DNA of 64,000 nucleotides from Membranipora membranacea. Taxonomy: Eukaryota > Bryozoa > Gymnolaemata > Cheilostomatida > Membraniporidae. The stretch covers positions 9,674,001 to 9,738,000 of the forward strand of contig OU612073.1 of the NCBI GenBank assembly GCA_914767715.1, read 5' to 3'. Made by a program: the position numbers and the translations under genes. Below are positions 12,355 through 23,609 of this stretch, in pieces. How positions within the stretch are numbered: the first letter of the stretch is position 1; each line of letters starts with the position of its first letter. The notes below the pieces were generated by a model. The model saw nothing but the letters and a program-made list of their open reading frames with translations. It had not been told where the DNA came from and did no database searches.

Positions 12355-12690
12355 GTGAAACAACCCGTGGAGAATCACACAACGGGAAAACAATAGAAGT
12401 CACAAAACATCCTCAAAATAACCGCAGAGTCACAAGATCTTTGGATACGTGAATCAACCCTGGAAAGATTGCGAAATTAGAAAACCAATATATTGCACCA
12501 TAGAAAACAAGTGCAGTTGACACCATAAGCTATTTTGAAAATAACGAGCAATAGAAGTCACCAAAGATATTCAAAACAACCCTGGAAAGATTGCAAAATC
12601 AGGAAAACCAACAGATTACACCATGGATAAACAGGTGCACTTGACACCATAAATTACCTAAAAATAACCAAAACAAAAATGAGGGAAGGT
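12355..12690. repeat. Degenerate tandem repeat, about 94-122 bp period
   Basis: Three diverged units share CAACCCTGGAAAGATTGC (12455 and 12577; a worn form CAACCCGTGG at 12361), GAAAACCAA and a TTGACACCATAA tail. No coding potential. Confidence 0.55.
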
Positions 12691-12890
12691 CAAGCAAAGG
12701 ACAGACTAACCATGTTTTGACAGCTAGATAATTAAAACTGACAAAACACGCAAATCAAAAGAGAGTAATGACGAAATTGAGGCTAAAACCAATAACAAGG
12801 TAAACACCTTTATGCCTGTAAATGCAAACGTGGCACAATAACAGGAGAGCAAACCAGCACTATAAAAGCCTGATGGACACTTGTAAAAAT

Positions 12891-13320
12891 CAGTCAGCGC
12901 CAGGAGGCGGGTTCACGACATACAGCGTTACACATCTAATCAGATAACTATCTGATTCACTCAGCCCAAGGAGGCCTATTCTTCAACAAGAAGATAACAA
13001 ATTCAGTCAGTGCCAGGAGGCGGGTTCACGACATACAGCGTTACACATCTAATCAGATAACTATCTGATTCACTCAGCCCAAGGAGGCCTATTCTTCAAC
13101 AAGAAGATAACAAATTCAGTCAGCGCCAGGAGGCGGGTTCACGACATACAGCGTTACACATTTAATCAGATAACTATCTGATTTACTCAGCCCAAGGAGG
13201 CCTATTCTTCAACTAAGAAGACAACAATTCAGTCAGCGCCAGAGAGAGGGTTCACGACGTACAGCATTACAGATTTAATCAGAGAATTATCTGATTCAGT
13301 CAGCCCAAGGAGGCACATCT
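12891..13320. repeat. Tandem satellite, 113-bp unit, four copies
   Basis: Units begin CAGTCAGCGCCAGGAGGCG at 12891, 13004, 13117 and 13230, exactly 113 bp apart. The first three are nearly identical; the fourth is more worn. Each unit contains the inverted pair ATCAGATAACTATCTGAT and a second CAGCCCAAGGAGGC half, so the unit itself looks like a diverged dimer. Confidence 0.93.
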
Positions 13321-13390
13321 ACAGAGAGGAAAATTGTCTAAAAACTTTTAGACACATTCAACCAACAGAGCTTTTGGCAAGATACACAGA

Positions 13391-13745
13391 GATACAAATA
13401 CCGCGATTCACAACGAGGAACCCAGTCTAATATAGCTTAGATATAGAGAGATACAAATACCGCGATTCACAGCGAGGAACCCAGTCTAACATAGCTTAGA
13501 TATATAGAGATACAAATACCGCGATTCACAGCGAGGAACCCAGTCTAACATAGCTTAGATATACAGAGATACTATACCGCGATTCACAGCGAGGAACCCA
13601 GTCTAACATAGCTTAGATATAAGAGATACATATACCGCGATTCACAGCGAGGAACCCAGTCTAACATAGCTTAGATATAGAGAGATACAAATACCGCGAC
13701 TCACAGCGAGGAACCCAGTCTAACATAGTTTAAATACACAGAGAT
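13391..13745. repeat. Tandem satellite, 59-bp unit, six copies
   Basis: Units start GATACAAATACCGCGATTCA at 13391, 13450, 13509, 13568, 13625 and 13684. The core GCGAGGAACCCAGTCTAACA and TAGCTTAGATATA recur in all. Spacing is 59 bp except one 57-bp unit. The array follows the 113-bp satellite by about 70 bp but shares no obvious sequence with it. Confidence 0.93.
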
Positions 13746-14830
13746 ATCACACTGAATATCACACTGAATTTGAGGTCATCTGCACCAAGGGTAAGATCTT
13801 ATTATAAAGATTTTGAATGTTTATGTATTTTTATGACTAAATGATAAATGCCAAGATATTATTGTAAAATTATTGATTGATTTATTGCCTGACGAATAGA
13901 ACCATATTTATATTTTGTTATTATTGTTTAAAATAAATCCTTGAGCAATTCCACCGAGCATTGCACCAAACTCAAATCCAAACCAGTGCTCAGTAGTTGA
14001 GGCTAGCGCACATTGTACGATAGTAGCTCTACTTACCGCTGAGGTATTGTTGATCAACAGTTCAGTTGTGTTTTTGAAGTCTCTCTTTAATAACCGAATT
14101 ATCAGCAATTATAAGTCCAGATCTGCTACCATTGCATTTGCACTACTTGAACCATACATATCGCGGATTCTAAAACAGAAAATTGGAGGATATTTTATTA
14201 TTTGGGATTTCAGACAAGGAGTGAACAATTCCAAAATACAGTCCGATTAATCAAACACAAAATTCATTCACAATAAATATCATATTACATTACATAAAAC
14301 ACGAAGTAAACCTTATTAAAAATTCCATGCTGATAATATTATCTCATTCCAACCGAATCCATTACACAATCATTACATCTCCTACCTCTTCCTAAGCTTG
14401 TTTGTTATTTCACTTCACTTTTTGCGCATAAGATAAACAATGTTTTAACACCTCCATTTATATATAGAGGATTTAAAAGCACTACCAAGTTCAATTTTTT
14501 TGATAAACATTTACTTTTATATCATACAGACAATCCAAGATACAAAGTTTCTGTTACATACAATTCTTTACCGTTACATTTGAGATCTAAAGAGAAGTTC
14601 AGTTCATTCAAAAATTTACTTTTCAACCATTTATTATCGACTTGACCAACATCATTGATGATATTATTTCCATTCTGTTACTCTTTTTTTTGTTTTAAAA
14701 ATTTTTTTCTGGCACTGAGTGCAAAACATTTCGAATGAGATGACTTTGGTTGCCAATAAAAGTATATATATAAAACTTATACAATACACAATATTTCTAC
14801 TGACGAATCTGACTATAGGTGGAAGAGCCG
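13746..14830. other. AT-rich DNA, nothing recognised
   Basis: Low-complexity AT-rich sequence; the two small open frames near 13908-14250 overlap on opposite strands and have no support. Confidence 0.4.
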
Positions 14831-15336
14831 CGCCACGCTCAACTTTCCACCGACATCAGTGTGTTGTTACCACTGACAATATCAATAACAGCTCCCTTGC
14901 AGGAGGTTTTTATTAATAATTCAATATGAGGGTGTGAAGAAGCAACATATTAGCACTAGGTGCATATCTATTTATAAATATTTCCTTCTTTCTCCTTAGC
15001 AATCTGTCATGTCCTGGATTTGATTTGTTGCTCTGAAATAGTTCCTGGTATGCAATCAGATGAATTTGTTTCTAATTTTTTATAACAATGACGGAAAATT
15101 AAAGCAAAGTCCAATTAATCTTAATCTTCATTATTGACAGGATAATTAATTGACTATTGATTGACAAAAAATGGTTAGAGCAGTACAGCAATATACCTGG
15201 CTTATATTATTAGTGAACATACTGTTGTGCAATAATGACAGAGAAAACGAATACATATTGAAGTCCAATTTTTGCCATTAAAGTTTCCAGAAGCCGCAGT
15301 GCAGCTTACTCAGGAATCAGTTCAATTTTTGCCACT

Positions 15337-16423
15337 ATGAAAATGTTAGAAGTTAAACGGTGTCTTTTGATGTTAACAAAGGCAGCCTTGGTCATATCAA
15401 AAAAACTAGAATCAATGTAAGTTAATTTATTTGGTATATTGATCCACCTGTGGCCATCATCCGATCGAAATTGATCGAGTTATCAACAAAAAAAGCTGGT
15501 ATATGAGCTGCAAGTCAATGATAACACCAATTCTACTACACCAATTCGAATGACGTCAGGTTGCCGACAATTAAATGCCTCAGTGCCTCAGTGCTTATGC
15601 TGTCCTGTCTGGGTTTATTATTAAGTCTATATGGGTTATCCTAAATGTGTAGCACTAGACAGCCTCGGTTATCCTAACTTGTGCTATCAGCTGTATGTCA
15701 TTTATTGTTTGTGTTGCAGCAAAAAGAGGTCAAGAGGGCAACTTTAAGTTCAATCAACAACCAGGGAGCTCCCAAGTCTATCAGAGAGTAGTTACGGTGA
15801 GGATCCTTCATATTTTATTATTTTCCATCATTTTCCTTTATCACATTCACTATAAGTGACTACTCTAACAGTGGCTGATGACAATGTGGTAAGGATCAAC
15901 TGCACTACAATCTGCTCCAATCTTACCAGTTGCCACATCATGACGTGAAACTATCTACTTTAGAGTATTGAACTAAAATCATATGGGCTAATTTTTTATT
16001 TTTTGTGATGCAATAATTTTGAGAATCTAATACAGTGAGCGTGCTTTCAAATTAAAATTACTGGCTACATCACGGCTGTGTCGGTACAATCTGCCTAACT
16101 TTGCTTTGTGATTTGTCAAAACATAATCCGAAAGTTTTCATCAATTAGATGAGAGAACTGTGATAGTCTGTGTTTTGTAGAAGGAAGGATTGAAGAAGAA
16201 AACTACACTCAAATAACGGCAGCGGGCATGTCCCCAGAGGAAGTAATATGCGATAGGTGATGGTTATTATGAACTCAGTGTTGACACGGTGGAGGACTAT
16301 GCTGATATTAATGTTATACAGCCTCACTCAATAGACACACCATCCCCTCATGTACAATCTTCTGCAGATGATTACTTCAACCCTGTGTCTATGATTGACC
16401 CAATTGCAGAATCAACTGATTGA
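15337..16423 (+). pseudogene. Receptor-family relic lacking the extracellular and transmembrane exons
   Basis: Three exon relics remain in order. An exon-1-like piece starts ATGAAAATGTTAGAAGTT (15337) and ends at a GTAAGT near 15418. An exon-4-like piece at 15720-15796 begins CAAAAAGAGGTCAAGAGGGC after an AG and is 77 nt, frame-shifted against the 71-nt norm. An exon-5-like piece at 16181-16423 keeps the ENYTQI tyrosine but has a 5-nt deletion at the IYNII tyrosine that shifts the frame; beyond it YYEL-x7-YADI is still readable, and the distal motif is YFNP. Exons 2 and 3 are absent from the short gap. The DNA from about 14850 is homologous to the flanks of the relics at 22.9 kb (minus) and 48.6 kb (plus). 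Confidence 0.7.
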
Positions 16424-17114
16424 TTTAATCTTGCTGTGATCATTTTATGATGATGGTCAATGTAATTAATGCGTGAACAGTCACACATAACACAATTATT
16501 GAATAGTTGGTCACTTTTTCTTCAGAGTTATCATACCCTACAAGAAAGGAAGGCAAATCTTAACCGGATTGAAAATGTAATTATTTGCTCATCAGGCGCA
16601 GTAGTAAACGCACTTATAAAACAAAGATTCTGCTGCAAACTTAAGCTGCGGAAGTTTGATCTACTGTTTCGTAGATTTGATAAGCCAATATTTCGCATCT
16701 CAATAAACAAACTTTAAACGTCAAATCTTGTTGATGACTCGGCCATGATTTCATGCCACAGTGCAATTATAGGAACAAAGAATCAGTGCTGTGCCATGCA
16801 AGATGTCCAGGCTAGTCGAAATGTTTATCTCAATTTGGTTATATAACTGACAACAGTATGCAGGTTGATAAACTATTCTTAGCTACTAAGATAATAATCC
16901 TTATGGATATTTATAGTGATCAACATACAAGACTGATAAAATTATGGGTTAACATCAAAGAGAAATTATGTTAAGAAAACACATCTATGTTAGCCTGTAA
17001 TTCCTCAAATAGACTGGCTGGGATTGTTACGACAGTTGAAAGGTATAAATTTGTTATGTAATCGTCTTTGGTCATAGCAATTTTATTTTTGCCGCACCTG
17101 TGTTGCAGACAGCT

Positions 17115-17124
17115 ACATAAATAG
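17115..17124 (+). promoter_or_regulatory. Possible TATA-like element of P450 copy B
   Basis: ACATAAATAG lies about 95 bases before the start codon of copy B. This is a motif match only; the transcription start is unknown. Confidence 0.3.
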
Positions 17125-17217
17125 TGGGCTGGTTACTAGTCCAAGTGCACAAACATTGCAGCACCTAACCTCGCTAGCATTGTTATCAATTTATCTACCC
17201 ACACCAATCTCACCAGC

Positions 17218-20200
17218 ATGGCTTTTGAGTGGCTTGATATTCCAAATGGGTTGACGGCAGTACTAATTGGTGTCACCATGTTCCTGCTAGGGCCCTACGT
17301 CTATATCACCAGACGAAGAGGACAATACCCTCCTGGGCCACTAGCATTACCAATAATTGGAAACCTGCTTCAAATTGCTCGGTGTGGATCGATGGATGTC
17401 TTCTGTGAGAAGTACAGGAAAATCTTCGGCAACGTAAGATAGAGCTTATGATAGTAACTATTCTTTAAATCTAAATCGCAAGTTTATAACCTGAATGGAT
17501 AAAGGATAATCTTGATCACCCAGTTAACAGTGAAGACCACAAAGTTTGGTTAAAGCTTACGATCATTCAGTAGGCAGAATCACATTCAAATAGTATGGTT
17601 TATGAGTTTACTATCTTGAGCAAAGTTAAAACCCACAAGTTGACATCTGAAAATAACTGAAGCCTAGTCCCCATAAAAATTCATATTGGTGAGTGTTTTG
17701 TAACATCAATATCGGTCTGGTGTATGTTTTGTATCGTTATTATTTGCCACCATGTAGGTATTCACAATAGAGACAGGAGGTTCTAAACGTGTGGTGATAT
17801 CAGGATATGAGAACTTTAGAGAGGTGCTGATCAGACACGCCGGTGTGACGAGTGTCAGAGGCACACAGGGCAGATCAGATGAAGCAAGAGAACGATGCAA
17901 GGACAAACCAGGTAAATATAGAACAATTTCCTCATAAGGCACATCTGTACCCCCCCCCCCCCCCTTCCACCACACCAAACAGGCTCGTAGCTAAAAACAA
18001 CCAGATAAAAGTAAACTTTAACAGCCCAGTGTTTGGGTGCTGCCAGTGTTTCAGCAGTGGTGTCTGCGGCTGTTGTTTTTTCCCAAGTCATCTTCTGGCG
18101 AAAAAAACTTAGCCATTATCTGGAATGACTTGCAAAACCTACACTTTAGTCAGACATATCTAATGCTAATGCTTATGCTTAGAATACACCAGTAAACTGA
18201 CCAGTGACACCGTTTGGCTCTTCTGATACCACAAGGTCAAAATGTGAATACACTCTCATCCAGACTGAATGGCATTATGATTGAATCAGACAGAATGGAG
18301 TGATTGAGAAATGTAGCTATCTTTTTTTCCAAACTATTGCTCATAATTATAAAGAGTAGGTTGCGGCTAAGTTGGTTAGAGCGCCGGTCTTCAGCATACA
18401 AGTGTTGAAGGTCGTGAACCCCTAGATGTGCTCCGACCTGCCTCAAAGCTGAGATCACATTGGCACAGACATTGCGGCCCCTTTTGACCAACCATGCAAT
18501 CACATGTCATTTTGAGCAGTTAATAAAATACAGTGGCAGAATGGATGTAGTGGTAAGGATTTGAGCTATTCAATCTTAGAATCCCAGTTCCCGAGGTCAC
18601 TACCCATGCTGTAAATGGAGGTGCACTCTTCATGTACAACCCTAGCTTGCCCACCCCTACCTTATAAACGGTGCTCTGAATACCAGTTTTCATAGTATTT
18701 ATAATGATTTAATATTAAGTCAATGGCATGTTCTCATTTGCAGAAATGGGTAAAAAGTTCAAATTACATATCGATCAACCATATTTAGAAAATATTTGTG
18801 ACCTGACAAGGCCATTACAATCTAATGTGCATTTTATGTGCTGAGAATGTTTCCATTTTGATTACCAGGCAACAACAGAGCATTTGAGAAACCTTAAAAA
18901 AGTGTTCTGGATTTGACAGATTGCTAGGTGATCACTTAAATTTTACAGAGAACTTTCTATGGAGCCACAGATTCAGCCGAAAATATTTACCTTCTCTTGC
19001 AGGGGCTTATAAAGACACCCCCCTCCTGCTATTGAAAAAAGGAGGTGGTTTCTTGTGTGATTACTAGAGTGCTTTCCTTCCCAGGAGCCAATTCGGGGTA
19101 ACCTATATAAACCCTCAATCTATCAATCTATCCTACCATCTTACATATATCAGCTATAAAAGTTGCAGGCGTAATCATGTGCTCTTTGGATAACCCATCA
19201 AGAATGACACCACTATGAGTAAGATGGCCGCAAATGAATCCCCTGCTCTGAAAATTGTGTTTGTTCTGTTTTCAGGATTATTTTTCGCACCCTACCCTCA
19301 TTGGAAGACATTGCGTACAGTGTCTCTGCACTCTCTGAGAGATGATGGTATGGGACAAGCTGCTATGGAGCCTCAGATTTCTGATGAGATAGACCAGTAC
19401 ATAAAATTCTTTATTGCACCTAATCATGGACAACCTATTGACATGACTGTTAGTCTGCCCCAAGCGACTGGCAATATAATTTCTCAACTTATCTTCAACA
19501 AGCGAAACGAGTACAGTGACTCCCAGTCCAGTAAGCTAGTATGGGCATTCAATGAAGCAGCCAAACTGGTGGCAATGGTTGGGTTGACGGCCAATATTCC
19601 ATTCAATGGTATACTTTTCAAATCCTGGCACAAGCTGAGTCACAAAGTTAATCATGAAATTATTATCCCTACATTGAAAGCGATGATAGATAGAAAAAGA
19701 ATATCTTTGGATGATGATAATCCTCAAGGCGTCATCGATCACTATCTGCTCCACTCAAAGACTAAGGAAGGCAAAGACGATTTTTGTTTCACAGGTAAAT
19801 TCAATTAGGATAAGGTGAACGCTCGACTAAATTGCCCCTATGAATTTAAGTAAATGTGGAGATTTAAACAATTCTAATAGTTTGATAATCAGTTGTCACT
19901 AGCTATTGAGTTTGTTTGGCGACTAAAAATAAATTATACTTCAGTCTACCGACCACTGTGTTGACTTTGACTGGTTGGGTGGGTCAAAGCTATAACACAC
20001 GCTAGAGCATGGGTTGGCAACCTTATTGTGATAAAGGCCACATTTTATGCAGGTCACAACCAATTTTTCCGACATTTTAAAGCTTTCTCAACTCCCATCC
20101 ATTTAACAAAAATATCTAGTCTATCTAATTTACTATTTTTCGTCTGGAACAGTAAATATTTACATAAAAATTCATTGAATGAGAGGTAATCTGGATCATT

Positions 20201-22122
20201 CCAGCCACAATGCTGGATCACTTATAACATGTCAACATTTAGATACAGCTCTGCCTTTCTTGTTTAAAATGACTGCTTTGCGAAAAGTAGTTTGTAGTAT
20301 CAATATCCAAAGGTGAAAGAATTGATAAAATTGCTTTTCTCTCACAATGTTGTGACAATGTCTTCACGGGGGGGGGGGGGGGGGTTTATTTTCAAACAGA
20401 AGCTCTTGAAAAAGAAGTTGGCACCAGTCCAGTTATTATGTTTTTGTGTGGAATGGCTTTGGAATTTACTTAAGTTGGTAACCTGTACGTAGCTCAGCTC
20501 ATGCATGATACAGAATGGCCACTATTTTGATATCCCAAAATTGAATTGTGCTTGCAGAGGGCAATGCATACTTGGACATCCACAAGACGGAACAAGAAAC
20601 AAAACTTTAGTGTATCATTTTCACAGGCATAAGGCCACAATTAGGCCACAAACGATAACCCATTAGGCCGCACTGGGAAAAAGGCCACAGGTTGCCCACA
20701 GCTAGAGCCTACTGACATACATGCTCTGCTTATATACCAGCTTGATTGACATTTCCACATATGTTATTTGTTACAGACAAAAACTTGGGATGGTTTTCCT
20801 TCCAACTTTATATAGCTGGAACTGAAACAACTTCCACAGCGCTGAAATTTTGTCTTCTCTTCATGTGTAAACACTCGAATGTACAAGAGAAAGTATACAG
20901 AGAGATAAAGAAACAGATTGGTTAGTTTTACCTTTACAAATACTTTATATGTAAGAGTGAGAGTCAAAGGGATGACCCTGTATACAAATTATTCCACTTC
21001 ATCCTCCTTTTTTTGTGTTACATGTAGATGCAAAACTACAAAATGTGCCAAAAAGATTTTGGTATTTTTGCATGACATTCTACAGGCTCTTCTAAAATGA
21101 TCCACCCATAGCATAGCTGATGAGTGGTAGATAAGTGCTCCGCAAAATCCACTTATGCAGATAAGCACGCCCGATGTTTCATGCCACAAATTAGTTATTT
21201 TATGGGTGTTTCTTTCATAGCTATTTTCTTATTTTGTAGGTGACAAGCAGGTCGTGTACAAAGATAGACTGTCTTTACCATACACCGAAGCTGTATTACT
21301 GGAAAGTCTTAGGATAGGAAACTTGGTCCCAAATGCTCTACCTCATATGGTTGAAGAAGATTTAATCTTAGAAGGACAGGTAAGTTTCTCTGATCTTTAG
21401 TTATACTGAATGCTCCCTGTATTAAAAACCATCAGAATAAACGATCAGCAAATAAAATATATATTATTATATTATTGTTCAATGAGTCCAAGAAACCACA
21501 ATATTTAGTAGTTATCTTCACATGTAAATAAAAACGATATACTTAACTTCACTGTCAGCTAAATGAAATCAACGACTTCCTTGTTATGTCAGGTTATCCC
21601 GCGAGGCACAGATATCTTATTGAACATGGCATCTGTACTCCATGATGAGACTGTGTTTGAAGATCCACAGGAGTTCAAACCGCACAGATACTTAGAAGGT
21701 GACATTGCACTGAAAAAACAGAGGACAATACCCTTTGGTATAGGTACGTTACTCCTCATATACGTCACATTAACTTGAATCCATCCTCAGACAAAATAAT
21801 TGCAATGCATTCAAAGAAAGTTTTTTTGCCTATTGCATGTTAGTTTTTTGAGCTGGTGCTGTCATGTCACACACAAACATGCATCTGATCATATAGAGTT
21901 TATTGACATTGCATAAATTGTATACATTTTCAAGGAAGAAGAAACTGCTTGGGAGAGAGTTTAGCCAAAGTAGAATTCTTCATGTTTTTTGTGTCCTTCA
22001 TGCAAAGATACTCAGTCACTCTGCCAGAGGGATCAAAAGCCCACCCATCAGATACTGTATCAGATGTGATCCGATGTCCCAAACCCTATGAGATCATTTT
22101 CCAACCGAGGATACAGGAGTAA
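17218..22122 (+). CDS. Cytochrome P450, clan 2 type, copy B (intact, 503 residues)
   Basis: Haem-thiolate monooxygenase, probably anchored in the endoplasmic reticulum. Seven exons join without a stop: 17218-17433, 17758-17911, 19276-19794, 20777-20920, 21240-21379, 21593-21743 and 21935-22122 (1512 nt). An N-terminal hydrophobic anchor (about residues 10-30) is followed by the hinge [14 protein letters not shown]-helix HWKTLR (133-137), I-helix AGTETT (310-315), ExxR as ESLR (366-369), the PERF-type FKPHRYLEG, and the haem loop [11 protein letters not shown] with Cys446. The start ATG is shared with copy E (MAFEWLDIP). Intron 2 carries two tRNA-like repeats and intron 3 a hAT-like element. 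Substrate and subfamily cannot be told from sequence alone. Confidence 0.95.
18359..18500 (+). mobile_element. tRNA-derived SINE-like repeat in an intron of P450 B
   Basis: GGCTAAGTTGGTTAGAGC resembles a pol III A-box and GGTCGTGAACCCC, about 35 bases later, a worn B-box. A unique-looking tail follows. Ends and target duplication are not clear. Confidence 0.5.
18530..18680 (+). mobile_element. Second tRNA-like SINE fragment in the same intron
   Basis: GGATGTAGTGGTAAGG and a downstream CCCAGTTCCCGAGGTCACTACC resemble worn A and B boxes. A related head (TTTAGCGCAGTGGTATGG) occurs at 40990-41150. Borders are uncertain. Confidence 0.4.
20009..20700. mobile_element. Non-autonomous hAT-like transposon with 8-bp target duplication
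   Basis: The element lies in intron 3 of P450 B. Its ends are ATGGGTTGGCAACC on the left and GGTTGCCCACA on the right, an imperfect inverted repeat of the GGGTTGGCAACC type. The 8-bp direct repeat GCTAGAGC flanks it on both sides (20001-20008, 20701-20708). GGCCACA motifs lie just inside both ends. A run of 17 G lies at 20368-20384. No transposase is encoded. Confidence 0.85.
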
Positions 22123-22830
22123 TCGTAGTCTACCCCTACTCGTCATAAACATGGTCGAACACCTTTTTTGTTCCCAAACTTACTTAACTGAGCAGGATCG
22201 AACTGAAAACTGTTCTATAATATCTCCGATGGGAAAACAACCTGTAACCTGTAACCCAACAAAGCTAGGTATAGGATGAATGACTTTTACAGAATTGGGA
22301 TTATTATATTTACTGTCCGAATAATGAGATTATTAATCATTAAGATTAATGATATGATTAATATTAATTATTAATCATTGAGATTAATAATATGATTATT
22401 ACTCCTGGTGAATGTTAATGTTCGTTTATTTGCATTCAACTTTTGTACTGCCTCTGTGACACTTGTATCAAAGGAAAGAATTATTCTGAGAAGTTCTAGT
22501 TTGAATAACATGGAGCGTACACTAACTCGGCATATAAGTGATGATAAGAGGCTTTCCGTATCTGCTAATCTTGTCCCTAAGATATTGCGTTAATAATATT
22601 GACTTGTCAAACAGGTAAATAACCCATCCTACAACCTTACATCCCGCCAGTGAGTAATTGAGATGCCACTGTTCTTCATTTCTGCTGCCCTATCAAACTT
22701 GGTCTGCCCTATTTCAACTACACAACACAGGTAATGGTTTCCCCTTTATTTGATGGCAGTTGTTTCAGATAATACTGAGGGTGTCACAAATGATGGCCAC
22801 TGATGGATCACTATACTATATAAATTATCT
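22123..22830. other. Intergenic DNA after P450 B
   Basis: Contains a very AT-rich stretch at 22331-22399 built of repeated TTAATCATTNAGATTAAT units. No gene is seen. Confidence 0.4.
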
Positions 22831-22839
22831 TATTCAAAT

Positions 22840-22899
22840 TTTAGTTTTTGTGATGAGGACTTTCGGTGCGATCATCAGAAGACTTATAACTTCTGACAT
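22840..22899 (-). pseudogene. Relic of receptor exon 1 (signal peptide exon)
   Basis: Read from 22899 on the minus strand the piece starts ATGTCAGAAGTTATAAGTCT, matching the signal-peptide exon of R1-R3 (ATGACGGAAGTTCTAAGCTG). The hydrophobic stretch and the donor site are degraded. Its upstream flank (22900-23370) is homologous to the flanks of the relics at 15.3 and 48.6 kb, which places it in a second series of receptor copies. Confidence 0.55.
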
Positions 22900-23609
22900 T
22901 TTGATGGTGGTAAAGTTTAACAGATTTCTGCATGTAGGCTGCATATCCACTGGAAACGTTAGGGACAAAAAATGGTCTTCAATATGTAATCCTTCTCTCT
23001 GTCATTATTGCACAACACGAACCAATAGTGTTTTGGTAATTCAGTGAAGTATACTGTAACAATTTTTTTTGTTTATCAATAGTCAATAACTTATCCTGAC
23101 AAATGAAAATAAGATAATTCTGGCTTTAATTTTGCATTATCATTACAAAAAATACAATCAGTTTCTTCTGACTCCATACCAGTAACTGTCTTGTACATTT
23201 CTAAGCCACAAACAAATCCAGGACATGATAGATTGCTTCGGAGTTGAATGACATGTAATAGATTTGCACCTAGTGTTAGTATGTTGCATCTTTGCGCCAT
23301 CATATTGAATTATTTTTGAAAAAACCGCCTGTGGAGAGCTGTTGCATTATTATTAAGATCGTCAGTGAAAACTACACACTGATGTGTGTGGAAAGTTGGG
23401 CATGGCGAGGCTCTTTGACCACGTCAGATTCAACAGATTTGTGTATTGTTTTAGTTTTATTGTGAATGGTGAGAATCCATTTGATAATGAGGTTTCTGGC
23501 TTTACCAGGGTGTATAATGAAAAAATCATACATAAGAAATCATTAATATATCATGACTCACTTACTCCTTTTACTGATAAAATATTTTTCCAACGAATAA
23601 CCAACAGGA

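Noticed and set aside
12891-13320. Regularly spaced repeats resembling a CRISPR array
   Set aside because: The repeats are head-to-tail with no unique spacers and the DNA is eukaryotic; it is an ordinary satellite.
17706-18112. Overlapping open frames on both strands around a run of C
   Set aside because: They overlap exon 2 of P450 B and its intron in other frames; the glycine/proline-rich parts come from the poly-C run.
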